A stretch of 64,000 nt of DNA from Acidobacteriota bacterium (GCA_016201285.1 JACQDE010000069.1:1-64000); one strand, 5' to 3'; counted from the first letter of the stretch, positions 17,117 through 25,243 are shown. A program made the numbers and translations. Notes: generated from the letters alone by a model not told the origin.

Positions 17117-18628
17117 TTAGGCGACTTGCGCCGCGGCTTCCTCGAGGTGCAGGCGCTTCGGTCCGCTGGGGCGCGGGCGGATGATGACCGGCTTGCGCAG
17201 GGCGCGCTCGAGCAGATGGCGCTCGGCGGCAAGGATGCGTGCGTTCTCGGCAGCCCGGCGATAACCCTGTGCCCAGATGAGGAGGGCTTCGGGCTGATTC
17301 TGCACGTTCAGTTTTTTCACGGCTTGCGTGTGGGCGTGGTCGAAGGCGGCGGCGAGGCGCAGGATTCCGCCGAGGTGGAGCACGGTCTCGCGGCGGACGG
17401 GCGGCAGGGTGGCGTAGCCGGGATGCTGGGCGCGCGGCCAAGCGCCGCGGTGATAGCGGGCGACAAGGGCACCGATTTCGAGATCTTCCGGCGTCCAGCC
17501 GATGGGCGGCGTCATTCTGCGGATGAGGCGGTAGGACTCTTTGTGGTGGCCCTTGTGTCCGGCGGCGTGGCCGACGTTGTGCATCAGTGCGGCGGCATGG
17601 AGCAGAAGACGGTTGCGCGGCTCGCGGTAGGGGCCCGGCAGCCCGGCGGCGCTGAGACCGTCGAAGAGGTTCAAGGCCAGCCGGGCGACGTGCTCGGCGT
17701 GGGTGAACTCCGGGTCCACAAACGCGGCCCACATGCTCAGTTTCTCGAGGCCGCTCGAATCCAAAGCGTCTTCCTGAGGCAGGCCGCTTCGCCAGACATG
17801 CCACAGGGAACCCGGGCCGGACATCTTCTCGCGGTAGGCGGCGAGGCGGTCCTGCCGCTCCTTGCCGATGATCTCGTGCCAGCGGGCGCGCTCGGAGGGA
17901 TTGAAAACCTTGCCGGTCCTGGCGAAAGCGGCCCAGAGCATGTCGAGGTCGTGGACTTCGCCGAGCAGATCCTGGATGTGCTTGAGGTCAACGCCCCAGG
18001 CGGCGTGCGCGCTGGGGAGAAAGTTCTCCACGGTGTAGCGGAAGCGCTTAACACCGATGCGGAGGCGGTGCCAACTGGCGCGGCTGCGGTTGCGCAAGGC
18101 GCTGCGGTGGAGATCGTATGCCTCCTGCCAGCGCTGCAGCGCAATGTGGCGAAACACGGGACCGTCGAGCGGCACGCGGCTGGCGCGGTCGGCGAGGTAC
18201 TTTTCCGCAGCTTTCCACTGGACGCGGTCGAAGCGGGCCAGGGCGTCGGCGGTTTGCTGCTTCAATCGCCATTCGCGCTGGTGTAGCGCGGCGAGAAGAT
18301 TCTTAGCGGCGGTGTCGCCCGGAGGTTCGAGTTTCTTGACCCACTCGATCATGACGTGGGTGTCGCGCAACTCGCCCAGGCGACGGAAGAGCTTCCGGCC
18401 GTCTTTTTTCATGGCGCGCCAGGCCTGGTCGGAGTCCACCTCCATGAGCCCGTCGGCCATGGAGCGGCAGCGGCGCAGGGCCACGCGGAGGTCGTGGACG
18501 GTGTCCGGGTGGAGGTCGCGGAGGGCCTTACTGTGCTCGGAGAGTACCCGGCGCATCCAGTGTCCAAAGCCCAGCTTGCGAGGCGCGGATGGCGCGGCGG
18601 TCGATCTCCGAGAATTCGGGTTCGCCAT
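17117..18628 (-). CDS. CHAD-domain protein fused to a degenerate Ppx-type HD domain
   Basis: A 503-residue protein in two parts. Residues about 10-290 are a CHAD domain, an all-helical histidine-rich fold known to bind polyphosphate: VHDLRVALRRCRSMADGL, the repeat counterpart WHRLRIGVKRFRYTVENF and IQDLLGEVHDLDML. Residues about 310-475 resemble the HD domain of the nearby Ppx protein (HAEHVARLALNLFDGL, LLLHAAALMHNVGHAAGHK), but the HD pair is His350-Asn351. The start at 18628 (MANPNSRRS) follows GGAG with seven-base spacing; the frame is open to 18730. A promoter and 12-base palindrome lie just upstream. A polyphosphate-binding regulatory role is inferred. Confidence 0.87.
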   Translation of the reverse strand: MANPNSRRSTAAPSAPRKLGFGHWMRRVLSEHSKALRDLHPDTVHDLRVALRRCRSMADGLMEVDSDQAWRAMKKDGRKLFRRLGELRDTHVMIEWVKKLEPPGDTAAKNLLAALHQREWRLKQQTADALARFDRVQWKAAEKYLADRASRVPLDGPVFRHIALQRWQEAYDLHRSALRNRSRASWHRLRIGVKRFRYTVENFLPSAHAAWGVDLKHIQDLLGEVHDLDMLWAAFARTGKVFNPSERARWHEIIGKERQDRLAAYREKMSGPGSLWHVWRSGLPQEDALDSSGLEKLSMWAAFVDPEFTHAEHVARLALNLFDGLSAAGLPGPYREPRNRLLLHAAALMHNVGHAAGHKGHHKESYRLIRRMTPPIGWTPEDLEIGALVARYHRGAWPRAQHPGYATLPPVRRETVLHLGGILRLAAAFDHAHTQAVKKLNVQNQPEALLIWAQGYRRAAENARILAAERHLLERALRKPVIIRPRPSGPKRLHLEEAAAQVA

Positions 18629-18651
18629 TGGAAGGCTCCGGAAGGACAACC

Positions 18652-18663
18652 GTGACCGGTCAC
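18652..18663. promoter_or_regulatory. 12-base perfect palindrome at the CHAD gene start site
   Basis: GTGACCGGTCAC is self-complementary over all 12 bases and overlaps the predicted transcription start of the CHAD-HD gene, where an operator would act. No regulator can be assigned. Confidence 0.4.
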
Positions 18664-18665
18664 CT

Positions 18666-18695
18666 ATCCTACAACGGCACAAAGGCAGGAGGCAA
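18666..18695 (-). promoter_or_regulatory. Possible promoter of the CHAD-HD gene
   Basis: Minus-strand TTGCCT (18695-18690) and TAGGAT (18671-18666), 18 bases apart, each match consensus at four of six positions. Confidence 0.4.
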
Positions 18696-18709
18696 AGCCT
18701 GCGGCAGCC

Positions 18710-18738
18710 TTGAGCAGGAATGATGGCCATGCTACTTT
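18710..18738 (+). promoter_or_regulatory. Predicted promoter of tRNA-Leu
   Basis: TTGAGC (18710-18715) and TACTTT (18733-18738) are 17 bases apart; a start near 18745 would be four bases before the mature tRNA 5' end. Confidence 0.45.
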
Positions 18739-18748
18739 AGATTGGCCC

Positions 18749-18836
18749 GCTGGAGTGGCGGAACTGGCAGACGCACGGGACTCAAAATCCCGCGGCACCT
18801 AGTGCCATGAGGGTTCGACCCCCTCCTCCAGCACCA
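18749..18836 (+). tRNA. tRNA-Leu(CAA)
   Basis: An 88-base class II tRNA with encoded CCA. The acceptor arm GCTGGAG (18749-18755) pairs with CTCCAGC (18826-18832), followed by A and CCA. The anticodon stem CGGGA/TCCCG encloses loop CTCAAAA, with anticodon CAA at 18783-18785, which reads the Leu codon UUG. A long variable arm (GGCAC/GTGCC) and the T-arm loop GTTCGACC confirm a leucine-type tRNA. Confidence 0.97.
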
Positions 18837-19188
18837 TCCCCCACCCGAAGAAATGTGTTTCCGTCTGTTTCGGGCTGGCACAGTGTGTCGGTCTTGTGCA
18901 GCCCCAGTCAAAAGGCTAGTGCTGGCAAGCTGCAAAGCCCATCCAGGAACCAGTTGGTTCTTTCGGCGGGCAATATTACACGACCAGTGATCCTGCGTAT
19001 CTCTAATAGTTTCTGTTGATTAGCACTATGCTGCGGATGTAGTGTTTGACGCACCGGGAAATGCGCCCAGGGAATGGGCAGAGGATCAAAGGGTTGGCTG
19101 GAACCCAAGTGGCCTCTGGAATGCTGCTTTGCCAGATGGTTCTCTGGGTTCAGGGGAGACACAAAGGAGCGGTGTACGCATCGGACTG
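18837..19188. other. 352-base region without a recognisable gene
   Basis: Between tRNA-Leu and the membrane-protein start. It is visibly less GC-rich than its surroundings (for example around 18970-19030). I see no RNA gene, no repeat of the CCA end of the tRNA that would mark an attachment site, and no convincing promoter. The downstream frame is open from a GTG at 19042, but the hydrophobic protein begins at 19189. Confidence 0.5.
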
Positions 19189-19896
19189 ATGCTGAGCGCA
19201 CTCGATTACGCGCTGTGGGCCGGCAGCGGGCTGCTGTGCTGCTACATCGTCATTCTCGCGGTTGTGCGGGGACATTTCCTGCGCTATTTCAGTCTAAACC
19301 TTTACGTCTTGGGCCTCATCGCGGATACGGTGGGCGGTTTCTTGATTGTTCGCTGGTATGGTTTCGCCTCACTGGAGTATCGGTTCTTCTACTACTTCGC
19401 GGATGTCCTCCTCACCATCCTGCTTTACCTGGTCATTCTCGGATTTTTCCTCCATGTGTTTTCCGAAATGCAGGTGGCGAGACATCTTCGAGTGGCAGCC
19501 GGAGTGCTGTTGGGATTGACGGCCGGCGTGTCGTACTGGATCGTCCACGACCAGACGGCCTACCTGACCACGCGTTTCGTAATCGAACTATCGCAAAACC
19601 TCTACTTCCTCGGTGTGTTGCTGACGTGGCTGCTGTGGGGCGCAGTGCTGAAGCTGCACGCAGCGCGAACGCGGATCGTTCACCTTGTGCTTTCGATTGG
19701 CTGCTACTTCAGCGCGTATGCGCTGACCTATGCATTGCGGAACCTGCTTCCGGGGCACGCCATTTGGAGGATGATTCCGCCAATCCTGGGATTCCTGCTG
19801 GCGCTGGCATGGGCCTACACGTTCACATTTGTTCCGGAAGAGGCCCGAATGATGCCTTCGCGCGTGCGAACGCGACTGGCGGAGACGCACCGATGA
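19189..19896 (+). CDS. Uncharacterised multi-pass membrane protein
   Basis: A 235-residue protein, mostly hydrophobic, with about seven predicted membrane segments (for example WAGSGLLCCYIVILAVV, VLLTILLYLVILGFFLHVF and PPILGFLLALAWAYTFTF). I do not recognise the family. The ATG at 19189 (MLSALDYALW) is chosen because the 49 upstream residues of the open frame are polar and lack a clear ribosome site. Its stop overlaps the start of the next gene by ATGA, so the two are made together. It follows tRNA-Leu and has no functional neighbour to suggest a role. Confidence 0.7.
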   Translation: MLSALDYALWAGSGLLCCYIVILAVVRGHFLRYFSLNLYVLGLIADTVGGFLIVRWYGFASLEYRFFYYFADVLLTILLYLVILGFFLHVFSEMQVARHLRVAAGVLLGLTAGVSYWIVHDQTAYLTTRFVIELSQNLYFLGVLLTWLLWGAVLKLHAARTRIVHLVLSIGCYFSAYALTYALRNLLPGHAIWRMIPPILGFLLALAWAYTFTFVPEEARMMPSRVRTRLAETHR

Positions 19897-20276
19897 CCGC
19901 TGTCGTTGTCACCGTAGTCTCGGTGGTGGCGCTGGCGCAGTTTTTTCTGTCCTACGTCCGGTCCCTGGTTGACGCCTATAACGGCATGGATTTCTCTCCG
20001 CAAGCACAGGAGGCCGCGGGCATCGCAGGGAGTGTACCGGCCGCGGAGGAATTCGGGCGGATCTTCCGGCTGGTGGAATTGTGTCCCGCGCCGGCAACGG
20101 AGAGCCGCGACCTGCGCGTGATTCGCCTGTATTTTATGGCCCTGCGCCCACTGACTGCACTGGGGCCATCATTGGCTAACTGGGCGGTGCAGGAGCGGCG
20201 CCGGTGCACGTATTCGGCGGTGGTGGCGCTCGACCGAAGGCTGGACTACACCCGCCGTCTCCGTTTGGGTGAATAG
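19893..20276 (+). CDS. Small membrane-anchored protein of unknown function
   Basis: A 127-residue protein with one N-terminal membrane segment (about 3-22, AVVVTVVSVVALAQFFLSYV) and a cytoplasmic or periplasmic helical part containing FGRIFRLVELCPAPATESRD and ending in RRLDYTRRLRLGE. No family recognised. The ATG lies inside the TGA of the upstream membrane gene (ATGA), so they form a coupled pair and probably a complex. Confidence 0.7.
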   Translation: MTAVVVTVVSVVALAQFFLSYVRSLVDAYNGMDFSPQAQEAAGIAGSVPAAEEFGRIFRLVELCPAPATESRDLRVIRLYFMALRPLTALGPSLANWAVQERRRCTYSAVVALDRRLDYTRRLRLGE

Positions 20277-20302
20277 GCCGGGCATTCCCGACCGCGCCGC
20301 CA

Positions 20303-20330
20303 TTGACCCCGCCCACCGCGCTGGACTAAT
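20303..20330 (+). promoter_or_regulatory. Possible promoter of the dodecin gene
   Basis: TTGACC (20303-20308) and ACTAAT (20325-20330) are 16 bases apart; matches are five and four of six. The start codon is at 20371. Confidence 0.45.
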
Positions 20331-20370
20331 CTCGACCGTGTTTCTGATTCCGAGATGAAGGAGGGTTTGC

Positions 20371-20598
20371 ATGCCTCTCTTCGGAGGAAAGTCCGCCATG
20401 ACACAGAAGGTGATTGAAGTGGTCGGAGTATCCAAAGAAAGCTTTGCCAAGGCCGCGGAAAATGCGGTCGCCGAAGCGGCGCGCACGGTCCGCGGGATGA
20501 AATGGGCGCGGGTGCACGAGCTCGAGATGGAACTCGACGGAAAGAAGATCAAGAGCTACCGCGCGACCGTGCGGATTTATTTCGGCATTGAGCGGTGA
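20371..20598 (+). CDS. Dodecin-family flavin-binding protein
   Basis: A 75-residue dodecin-like protein: KVIEVVGVSKESFAKAAENA, then VRGMKWARVHELEMELDG and a final strand YRATVRIYFGIE. Dodecins assemble as hollow 12-mers that store or buffer flavins (or CoA). The conserved Trp that stacks on flavin is matched by W46 in MKWARV. The ATG at 20371 has a strong AAGGAGGG at a good distance; a second ATG at 20398 (MTQKVIEV) also has GGAGG and would give a typical 66-residue dodecin. Confidence 0.87.
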   Translation: MPLFGGKSAMTQKVIEVVGVSKESFAKAAENAVAEAARTVRGMKWARVHELEMELDGKKIKSYRATVRIYFGIER

Positions 20599-20634
20599 GC
20601 CGGCGGGATTGCGGTGATCCAGGAAAGGGAGCCC

Positions 20635-22080
20635 ATGACACAGGCTACGGGTACGTTTGCTCCGGCACGGGGATTTCTGCTCGATGGGCGATGGCTCGCC
20701 GAAGGCGAGCTGTTTGACATCCGGGCGCCGCATGATGGCAGCGTAGTGGGCACCGCGCACCGCGCGACGCGGGCGCACCTGGACGCGGCGATCGGCGCGG
20801 CCGCGAAGGCGTTTGACGCGACGCGAAAGATGCCCGCCTACGAGCGCCAGCGAATTCTGCAAGCGATTGCGGCGGGCGCCACCGCGCGGCGCGAAGAGCT
20901 GGCGCGGGTGCTGGCGCTTGAAGCGGGCAAGCCGATCAGGGCGGCGCGGGCGGAAGTGGACCGCGCCATCTTTACATTCGGGCTGGCTGCGGAAGAGAGC
21001 ACGCGCATTTATGGAGAGTGGCTACCGCTCGATTTGCAGGCGGCGACGGCGGGGCGATGGGCTATCGTGCGGCGGTTCCCGATTGGTCCGATCGCGTCCA
21101 TTACGCCGTTCAATTTTCCGGTGAACCTGGTGGCGCACAAGTGGGGCCCGGCGATCGCGGCGGGATGCAGCATCGTACACAAGCCGGCGCCGCAGACGCC
21201 GCTGTGTTCACTGCTGCTGGCGGAGATCGTGGCCGAAGCGGGATGGCCGAGAGGCGCGCTGAATGTGTTGCCGCTGACCAATGAGGATGCGGGACAGCTC
21301 GTCTCCGACGACCGGCTGAAGTTGCTTTCCTTCACCGGGAGCGGGCCGGTGGGATGGGAGTTGAAACGGCGCGCGGGAAAGAAGCGCGTGGCGCTGGAGC
21401 TGGGCGGAATCGCCGGGTGCATCATCCACCGGGACGCCGATCTGGCGTACGCGGCGGAACGCTGCGTCTTCGGCGGCTTCTCGTATGCCGGGCAGAGCTG
21501 CATCTCGGTGCAGCGCGTATTCGTGGAGCGGAGCGTGTACGAAAAGTTTCTGGGCGAATTTGTGCCGCGGGTGCAGAAGCTGCAGCTCGGCCCGCCGCTC
21601 GACGAAGCCACCGACGTGGGCCCGATGATCAGTGCGGACGCGGCGCGGCGCGCGGTGGAATGGATTGACGAAGCGGTGGCGGGCGGCGCGCGGGTGCTCT
21701 GCGGCGGCAAGCGGGCGGGGGCAATGCTCGAACCGACTGTGCTGACCGGCACGAAACCATCGCAGCGCGTGAATTGCATGGAAATGTTTGCGCCGGCGCT
21801 TTCCGTGGAACCATATGACGATTTCTTCGCCGCCATGCAGCAGGTGAATTCGAGCGAATACGGCTTGCAGGCCGGCGTCTTTACGAGCGACATGTCGCTC
21901 GGCTTCGCGGCGTACGACACGCTCGACGTGGGCGGCGTGATCCTCAACGACGTGCCGACCTTCCGCATTGACCACATGCCGTACGGCGGAGTGAAAGACT
22001 CGGGCGCGGGCCGCGAAGGGATCCGCTACGCGATCGAGGAGATGACGGAGCGGAAGCTTCTTGCCGTGAACCTGCGCTGA
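20635..22080 (+). CDS. NAD(P)-dependent aldehyde dehydrogenase family protein
   Basis: A 481-residue ALDH with the catalytic Cys289 in SYAGQSCISVQR, general base Glu255 in LELGG, the cofactor loop FTGSGPVGWELKRRAG and ITPFNFPVNLVAHKWGPA. It oxidises an aldehyde to an acid (or an acyl phosphate or ester in GapN-like relatives). The residue after ELGG is Ile rather than the common Asn, so substrate range may differ. The ATG at 20635 follows AAGGGAG and is preferred over a GTG at 20614. It stands alone; sequence alone does not give the substrate. Confidence 0.9.
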   Translation: MTQATGTFAPARGFLLDGRWLAEGELFDIRAPHDGSVVGTAHRATRAHLDAAIGAAAKAFDATRKMPAYERQRILQAIAAGATARREELARVLALEAGKPIRAARAEVDRAIFTFGLAAEESTRIYGEWLPLDLQAATAGRWAIVRRFPIGPIASITPFNFPVNLVAHKWGPAIAAGCSIVHKPAPQTPLCSLLLAEIVAEAGWPRGALNVLPLTNEDAGQLVSDDRLKLLSFTGSGPVGWELKRRAGKKRVALELGGIAGCIIHRDADLAYAAERCVFGGFSYAGQSCISVQRVFVERSVYEKFLGEFVPRVQKLQLGPPLDEATDVGPMISADAARRAVEWIDEAVAGGARVLCGGKRAGAMLEPTVLTGTKPSQRVNCMEMFAPALSVEPYDDFFAAMQQVNSSEYGLQAGVFTSDMSLGFAAYDTLDVGGVILNDVPTFRIDHMPYGGVKDSGAGREGIRYAIEEMTERKLLAVNLR

Positions 22081-22231
22081 AGGATTCGCAACCGCCCGCA
22101 CGTTCGGGCTTCCGCGGCGGCTGGGTGTGCCGTATGGTGAAAGTCCAGCCTTCTGAGATGCGTTGGCAGCGAGCCACGACCGGCAGTTCCTGCAATGAGT
22201 CGAAAATGGACTTGAATCTGGGGGGTGGGTC

Positions 22232-23053
22232 ATGAATAGACACTTTCTCCGCATCCTGTGGGTTTCGCTGGCGGCGATCCTGCTGGTGAGCCCGGCGGCG
22301 TGGGCAGACACGCTCGAACTGCGCAACGGGCGCGTGATCCAGGGCAGGTATCTGGGCGGCTCGCAGAACAACATCCGGTTCCAGGTGAACGGGCAAGTGG
22401 AGTACTACCCGATATCCGATGTGCTGACACTGACCTTCGGGCCGGTGGCGCAGACGCCCGCGCCCGGCGGAAGGTATGGCGGACGGACGCCGGGAGCGAC
22501 GGCTCCAGCGGCACAATCGAACAGCGTCACTGTGCCAGCGGGCATGCGCATCACCGTGCGCATGATTGACGGCGTGGATTCGGAAACGAACAAACCCGGG
22601 GATACCTTCCGCGCCAGTCTGGACACGGACATCGTTGTGGACGGCGTGCTGGCGGTGCCGCGCAGCAGCGACGTGCGCGGGCGATTGGTGGAAGTGAAGG
22701 AAGCAGGGCGCATCGCGGGCAGATCCGAGCTGAGGCTCGAGCTCACGGATATCATGGTGAATGGCCAGTGGCAGCCGGTTTCCACCGGCGATTACGACGT
22801 GACCGGGAAATCGCGCGGGGCGGACAGCGCAAAGAAAATCGGCGCGGGCGCGGCGATCGGAGCAGTGGTGGGCGCAATTGCCGGAGGCGGCAAAGGCGCG
22901 GCCATCGGCGCCGGCGTGGGCGCGGGCGCCGGGACGGCCATCCAGATCTTCACCAAGGGCGACCAGGTGCGCGTGCCGAGCGAGACGACGCTTGAGTTCG
23001 CGTTGGAGAAGCCGCTGGTGGTGCGGCAACCGGCCACGAAGGCCCGGCCGTAA
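22232..23053 (+). CDS. Exported glycine-zipper protein
   Basis: A 273-residue protein with a signal peptide (about 1-25, cleavage near AWADT). An SHD1/YMGG-like first part (DTLELRNGRVIQGRYLGGS) is followed by a beta-rich central region (about 90-185, VPAGMRITVRMIDGVDSE). A glycine-zipper segment (about 205-240) has GAGAAIGAVVGAIAGGGKGA. Glycine zippers favour membrane insertion or oligomerisation, so an outer-membrane or periplasmic location is inferred. Function unknown. The start ATG follows a GGGGGTGGG run. Confidence 0.75.
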   Translation: MNRHFLRILWVSLAAILLVSPAAWADTLELRNGRVIQGRYLGGSQNNIRFQVNGQVEYYPISDVLTLTFGPVAQTPAPGGRYGGRTPGATAPAAQSNSVTVPAGMRITVRMIDGVDSETNKPGDTFRASLDTDIVVDGVLAVPRSSDVRGRLVEVKEAGRIAGRSELRLELTDIMVNGQWQPVSTGDYDVTGKSRGADSAKKIGAGAAIGAVVGAIAGGGKGAAIGAGVGAGAGTAIQIFTKGDQVRVPSETTLEFALEKPLVVRQPATKARP

Positions 23054-23130
23054 GGACTCCGCATGGGGCGGCCGGGCAGGCGGCCCGAACCGGCTGTGCT
23101 GGGGGCTGCTTGCGGCGGTCAAGAATCCGC

Positions 23131-23159
23131 TTGCGTGGTGCAGCCCGGCTGCGTAAGAT
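23131..23159 (+). promoter_or_regulatory. Possible promoter of the XRE regulator gene
   Basis: TTGCGT (23131-23136) and TAAGAT (23154-23159) are 17 bases apart. Transcription would begin about three bases before the TTG start at 23169. Confidence 0.4.
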
Positions 23160-23168
23160 ACGCGCAGT

Positions 23169-23600
23169 TTGTCGAGTTACCGAGCGCTGCTGGTGCCAAA
23201 AGAGAAACCCAAGGTCAACATCGGCGACGTCATCCGCAGTTACCGGGCCGAGCGAGGATTGTCTCAAGGCGACATTGAGCGCCGCACCGGGCTGCTCCGC
23301 TGCTATCTCTCCCGCGTCGAAAACGGGCACACGGTCCCGTCTCTCGAAACGCTGGCCAAGATCGCCGAGGCGCTCGACATCACGCTGGCCGATTTCTTTC
23401 CCGGCAGCGAAACGCCCAGCGAACGCGACGCGCAAAAGATGCTCGGGGAGTTGAGCGACGAGGAAGTGCGCTTTCTGGGCGAGATCAAGAAATACAGCAC
23501 GACTCTCAACGAGGGTGACAAGCGGCTGGTCTTGGCCATGATTCGCAAGATGGCCAGCATCACCCCCACGCAACGCAAGGCCGCCCTACGCCGGTTCTAG
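23169..23600 (+). CDS. XRE-family transcriptional regulator
   Basis: A 143-residue DNA-binding protein. The Cro/C1-type helix-turn-helix occupies about residues 16-75: IGDVIRSYRAERGLSQGDIE, RRTGLLRCYLSRVENGHTVP and SLETLAKIAEALDI. A helical C-terminal tail (ELSDEEVRFLGEIKKYSTTL, then LAMIRKMA) may dimerise. Targets unknown. The start is uncertain: TTG at 23169 or GTG at 23193, neither with a Shine-Dalgarno. A promoter immediately upstream suggests a very short leader. Confidence 0.82.
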   Translation: MSSYRALLVPKEKPKVNIGDVIRSYRAERGLSQGDIERRTGLLRCYLSRVENGHTVPSLETLAKIAEALDITLADFFPGSETPSERDAQKMLGELSDEEVRFLGEIKKYSTTLNEGDKRLVLAMIRKMASITPTQRKAALRRF

Positions 23601-23650
23601 CGGCCGCCCATCAAGAAAGAATCCTCCAGTACAACACGGACTCTCGTAGT

Positions 23651-25216
23651 TCAGGCAAGCGGAAAGACTGCCGCAATGAACCACGCCATCAGAATGGCGG
23701 TGAAGACGGCCGTGCCTGCGGGCGAATCGGTGCGGCGGCGCACCGCGTCCGCGCCGAGCCGGGTGAGCAAAGAGAAGGCGCCCATGAAAACCACCAGCAC
23801 GCTGAGCAGAATCTGCCCGCTCCCATAGACGTACAAAGCAAACAAAATGCTCAGCCAGATAAGCAGCCGCAAGGCGGCGAAGAGAATGTAGCGACGGGTT
23901 TTCGCCAGCCAGTTTCCTGCGCCGGGAGCGCCGAGGGCCCACTCTTCAGCCAGGGCGTAAGGCAGACACGCCAGCACGGCGGGGAAGAAGCGCAGCCAAC
24001 GCGGCGCGTTGAGCCACGTGTCAGATAGATGAAGATTCATCCACGCACCAAACACGAGCATCGTGGCCATGCCCAGCAGGGCGCCAGTCAGGACGCCGCG
24101 CCACTTCGGATGCGGCTGCCGCGTGGCATTTCGCGTCGCCGGAATTGACCGCAGCAGCAGGACCAGGACAACCCCAGCGAGCAAGAGGCAGGATGCCAGG
24201 TAGCCCCCGTAAACCATCCGCAAGAAGCTGAGCTGAGGGACGAAATTCAGCACGCTCACCGCGAAGAGACCCGCGATGAAGCAGCAGAGGATCGCGTTGC
24301 GCGTTGAGGCGCTGGCGACCGGAAGTTGCGCATCGCGCAGGCCGACTGCGCGGGCGACGCCGCTGGCGGTGAGGGGAAAGAGAAGCATCAAACCCAGCAA
24401 ACCGAAGAGGCCCCACGACTCGGGTTTGATGCTGGACGCCAAGGTAGGAGTGAGCTTTCCAGGCAGACTGGCCTGGAGCCAGGAAACGATTGGAGACTCT
24501 GCGGGCAAGTCGAAGATAAGACTTGTGTGAGTCGCGCGTGGGATGGTCTCGAGTTTGAGGGCGCGCTTTTGGCGGAAGTCTCCGGGCTGGCTGCGCTCGC
24601 CGCCGGCCATCTGGACCAGTTTCGCGCTTGACTCGCGCGAGTAAGGGAAATCGAATTGCCCCATCAGGATGAGCAGATTGACGGGCATGCGGCGCGGCGG
24701 ACCCATCAGCACGGCACCCGCTGGCGTCCGCTCGGCGCGGAGCATCGGCGCCGGAGAAATCGCGATTGTGGCAGCGGTGGGGAAGTAGTCGGCCATGCGA
24801 ACGGCCAGTGCTCCGCCCATGGAGTGGCCGACGAGGACCGTATTGTCCAGGCGGATTTCGCCCACGCGGTCCATCAGGGCGATGACTTGCGCGGCGCAAT
24901 TTTCGGCACGGTGAAAGAAGAATGAATCGGGATTGTTGCCGTGGCCGGGGAGGTCGAACAGGTACACGCGCAGACCCAAGCCGGCCAGGGATTGCCCGAG
25001 TGAGCGCATGATCACCGCGTTGGCGCCCAGGCCATGAAAGACCACGGCCGTCGCTTCATTGCCGGGAATGCCGGGGTCCATGATGCGCACCGGTGTGCCG
25101 CAGGCCTGTGGGAAAACTACTTCGCGTGCGGGGATGCGACCGTTGAATAGAGAGAGAGTCGAAAGCGCGAGCAGCAGGAATCCGGCGGCGGCAAAGAACC
25201 ATTCGCGGCGTTTCAC
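23651..25216 (-). CDS. Alpha/beta hydrolase fused to a multi-pass membrane domain
   Basis: A 521-residue protein. After an N-terminal membrane anchor comes an alpha/beta-hydrolase domain (about 50-255): oxyanion region VVFHGLGANAVI, FDLPGHGNN, nucleophile Ser in LVGHSMGGALAV and a likely catalytic His in IPRATHTSL. Residues about 265-521 hold seven or so hydrophobic segments (GLFGLLGLMLLFPL, FIAGLFAVSVLNF, LLLAGVVLVLLL and others). The fusion suggests hydrolysis of a lipid or membrane-associated ester. The GTG start diverges from rfaE2. Substrate unknown. Confidence 0.8.
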   Translation of the reverse strand: MKRREWFFAAAGFLLLALSTLSLFNGRIPAREVVFPQACGTPVRIMDPGIPGNEATAVVFHGLGANAVIMRSLGQSLAGLGLRVYLFDLPGHGNNPDSFFFHRAENCAAQVIALMDRVGEIRLDNTVLVGHSMGGALAVRMADYFPTAATIAISPAPMLRAERTPAGAVLMGPPRRMPVNLLILMGQFDFPYSRESSAKLVQMAGGERSQPGDFRQKRALKLETIPRATHTSLIFDLPAESPIVSWLQASLPGKLTPTLASSIKPESWGLFGLLGLMLLFPLTASGVARAVGLRDAQLPVASASTRNAILCCFIAGLFAVSVLNFVPQLSFLRMVYGGYLASCLLLAGVVLVLLLRSIPATRNATRQPHPKWRGVLTGALLGMATMLVFGAWMNLHLSDTWLNAPRWLRFFPAVLACLPYALAEEWALGAPGAGNWLAKTRRYILFAALRLLIWLSILFALYVYGSGQILLSVLVVFMGAFSLLTRLGADAVRRRTDSPAGTAVFTAILMAWFIAAVFPLA

Positions 25217-25234
25217 CGGGGCCCCGCTGCCACG

Positions 25235-25243
25235 TGATAAAAT
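25235..25243 (+). promoter_or_regulatory. Extended -10 promoter before rfaE2
   Basis: TGATAAAAT is an extended -10 (TGn plus TAAAAT, five of six). The first candidate start codon (TTG 25273) is 30 bases downstream. Confidence 0.45.

Noticed and set aside
18749-18836. tRNA-Leu as an integration site of a mobile element
   Set aside because: No integrase gene and no second copy of the tRNA 3' end are visible in the following kilobases.
19074-20276. 400-codon plus-strand frame covering both membrane genes
   Set aside because: Only its last 127 codons (from 19893) look like a real protein; the rest is out of frame with the hydrophobic protein at 19189.
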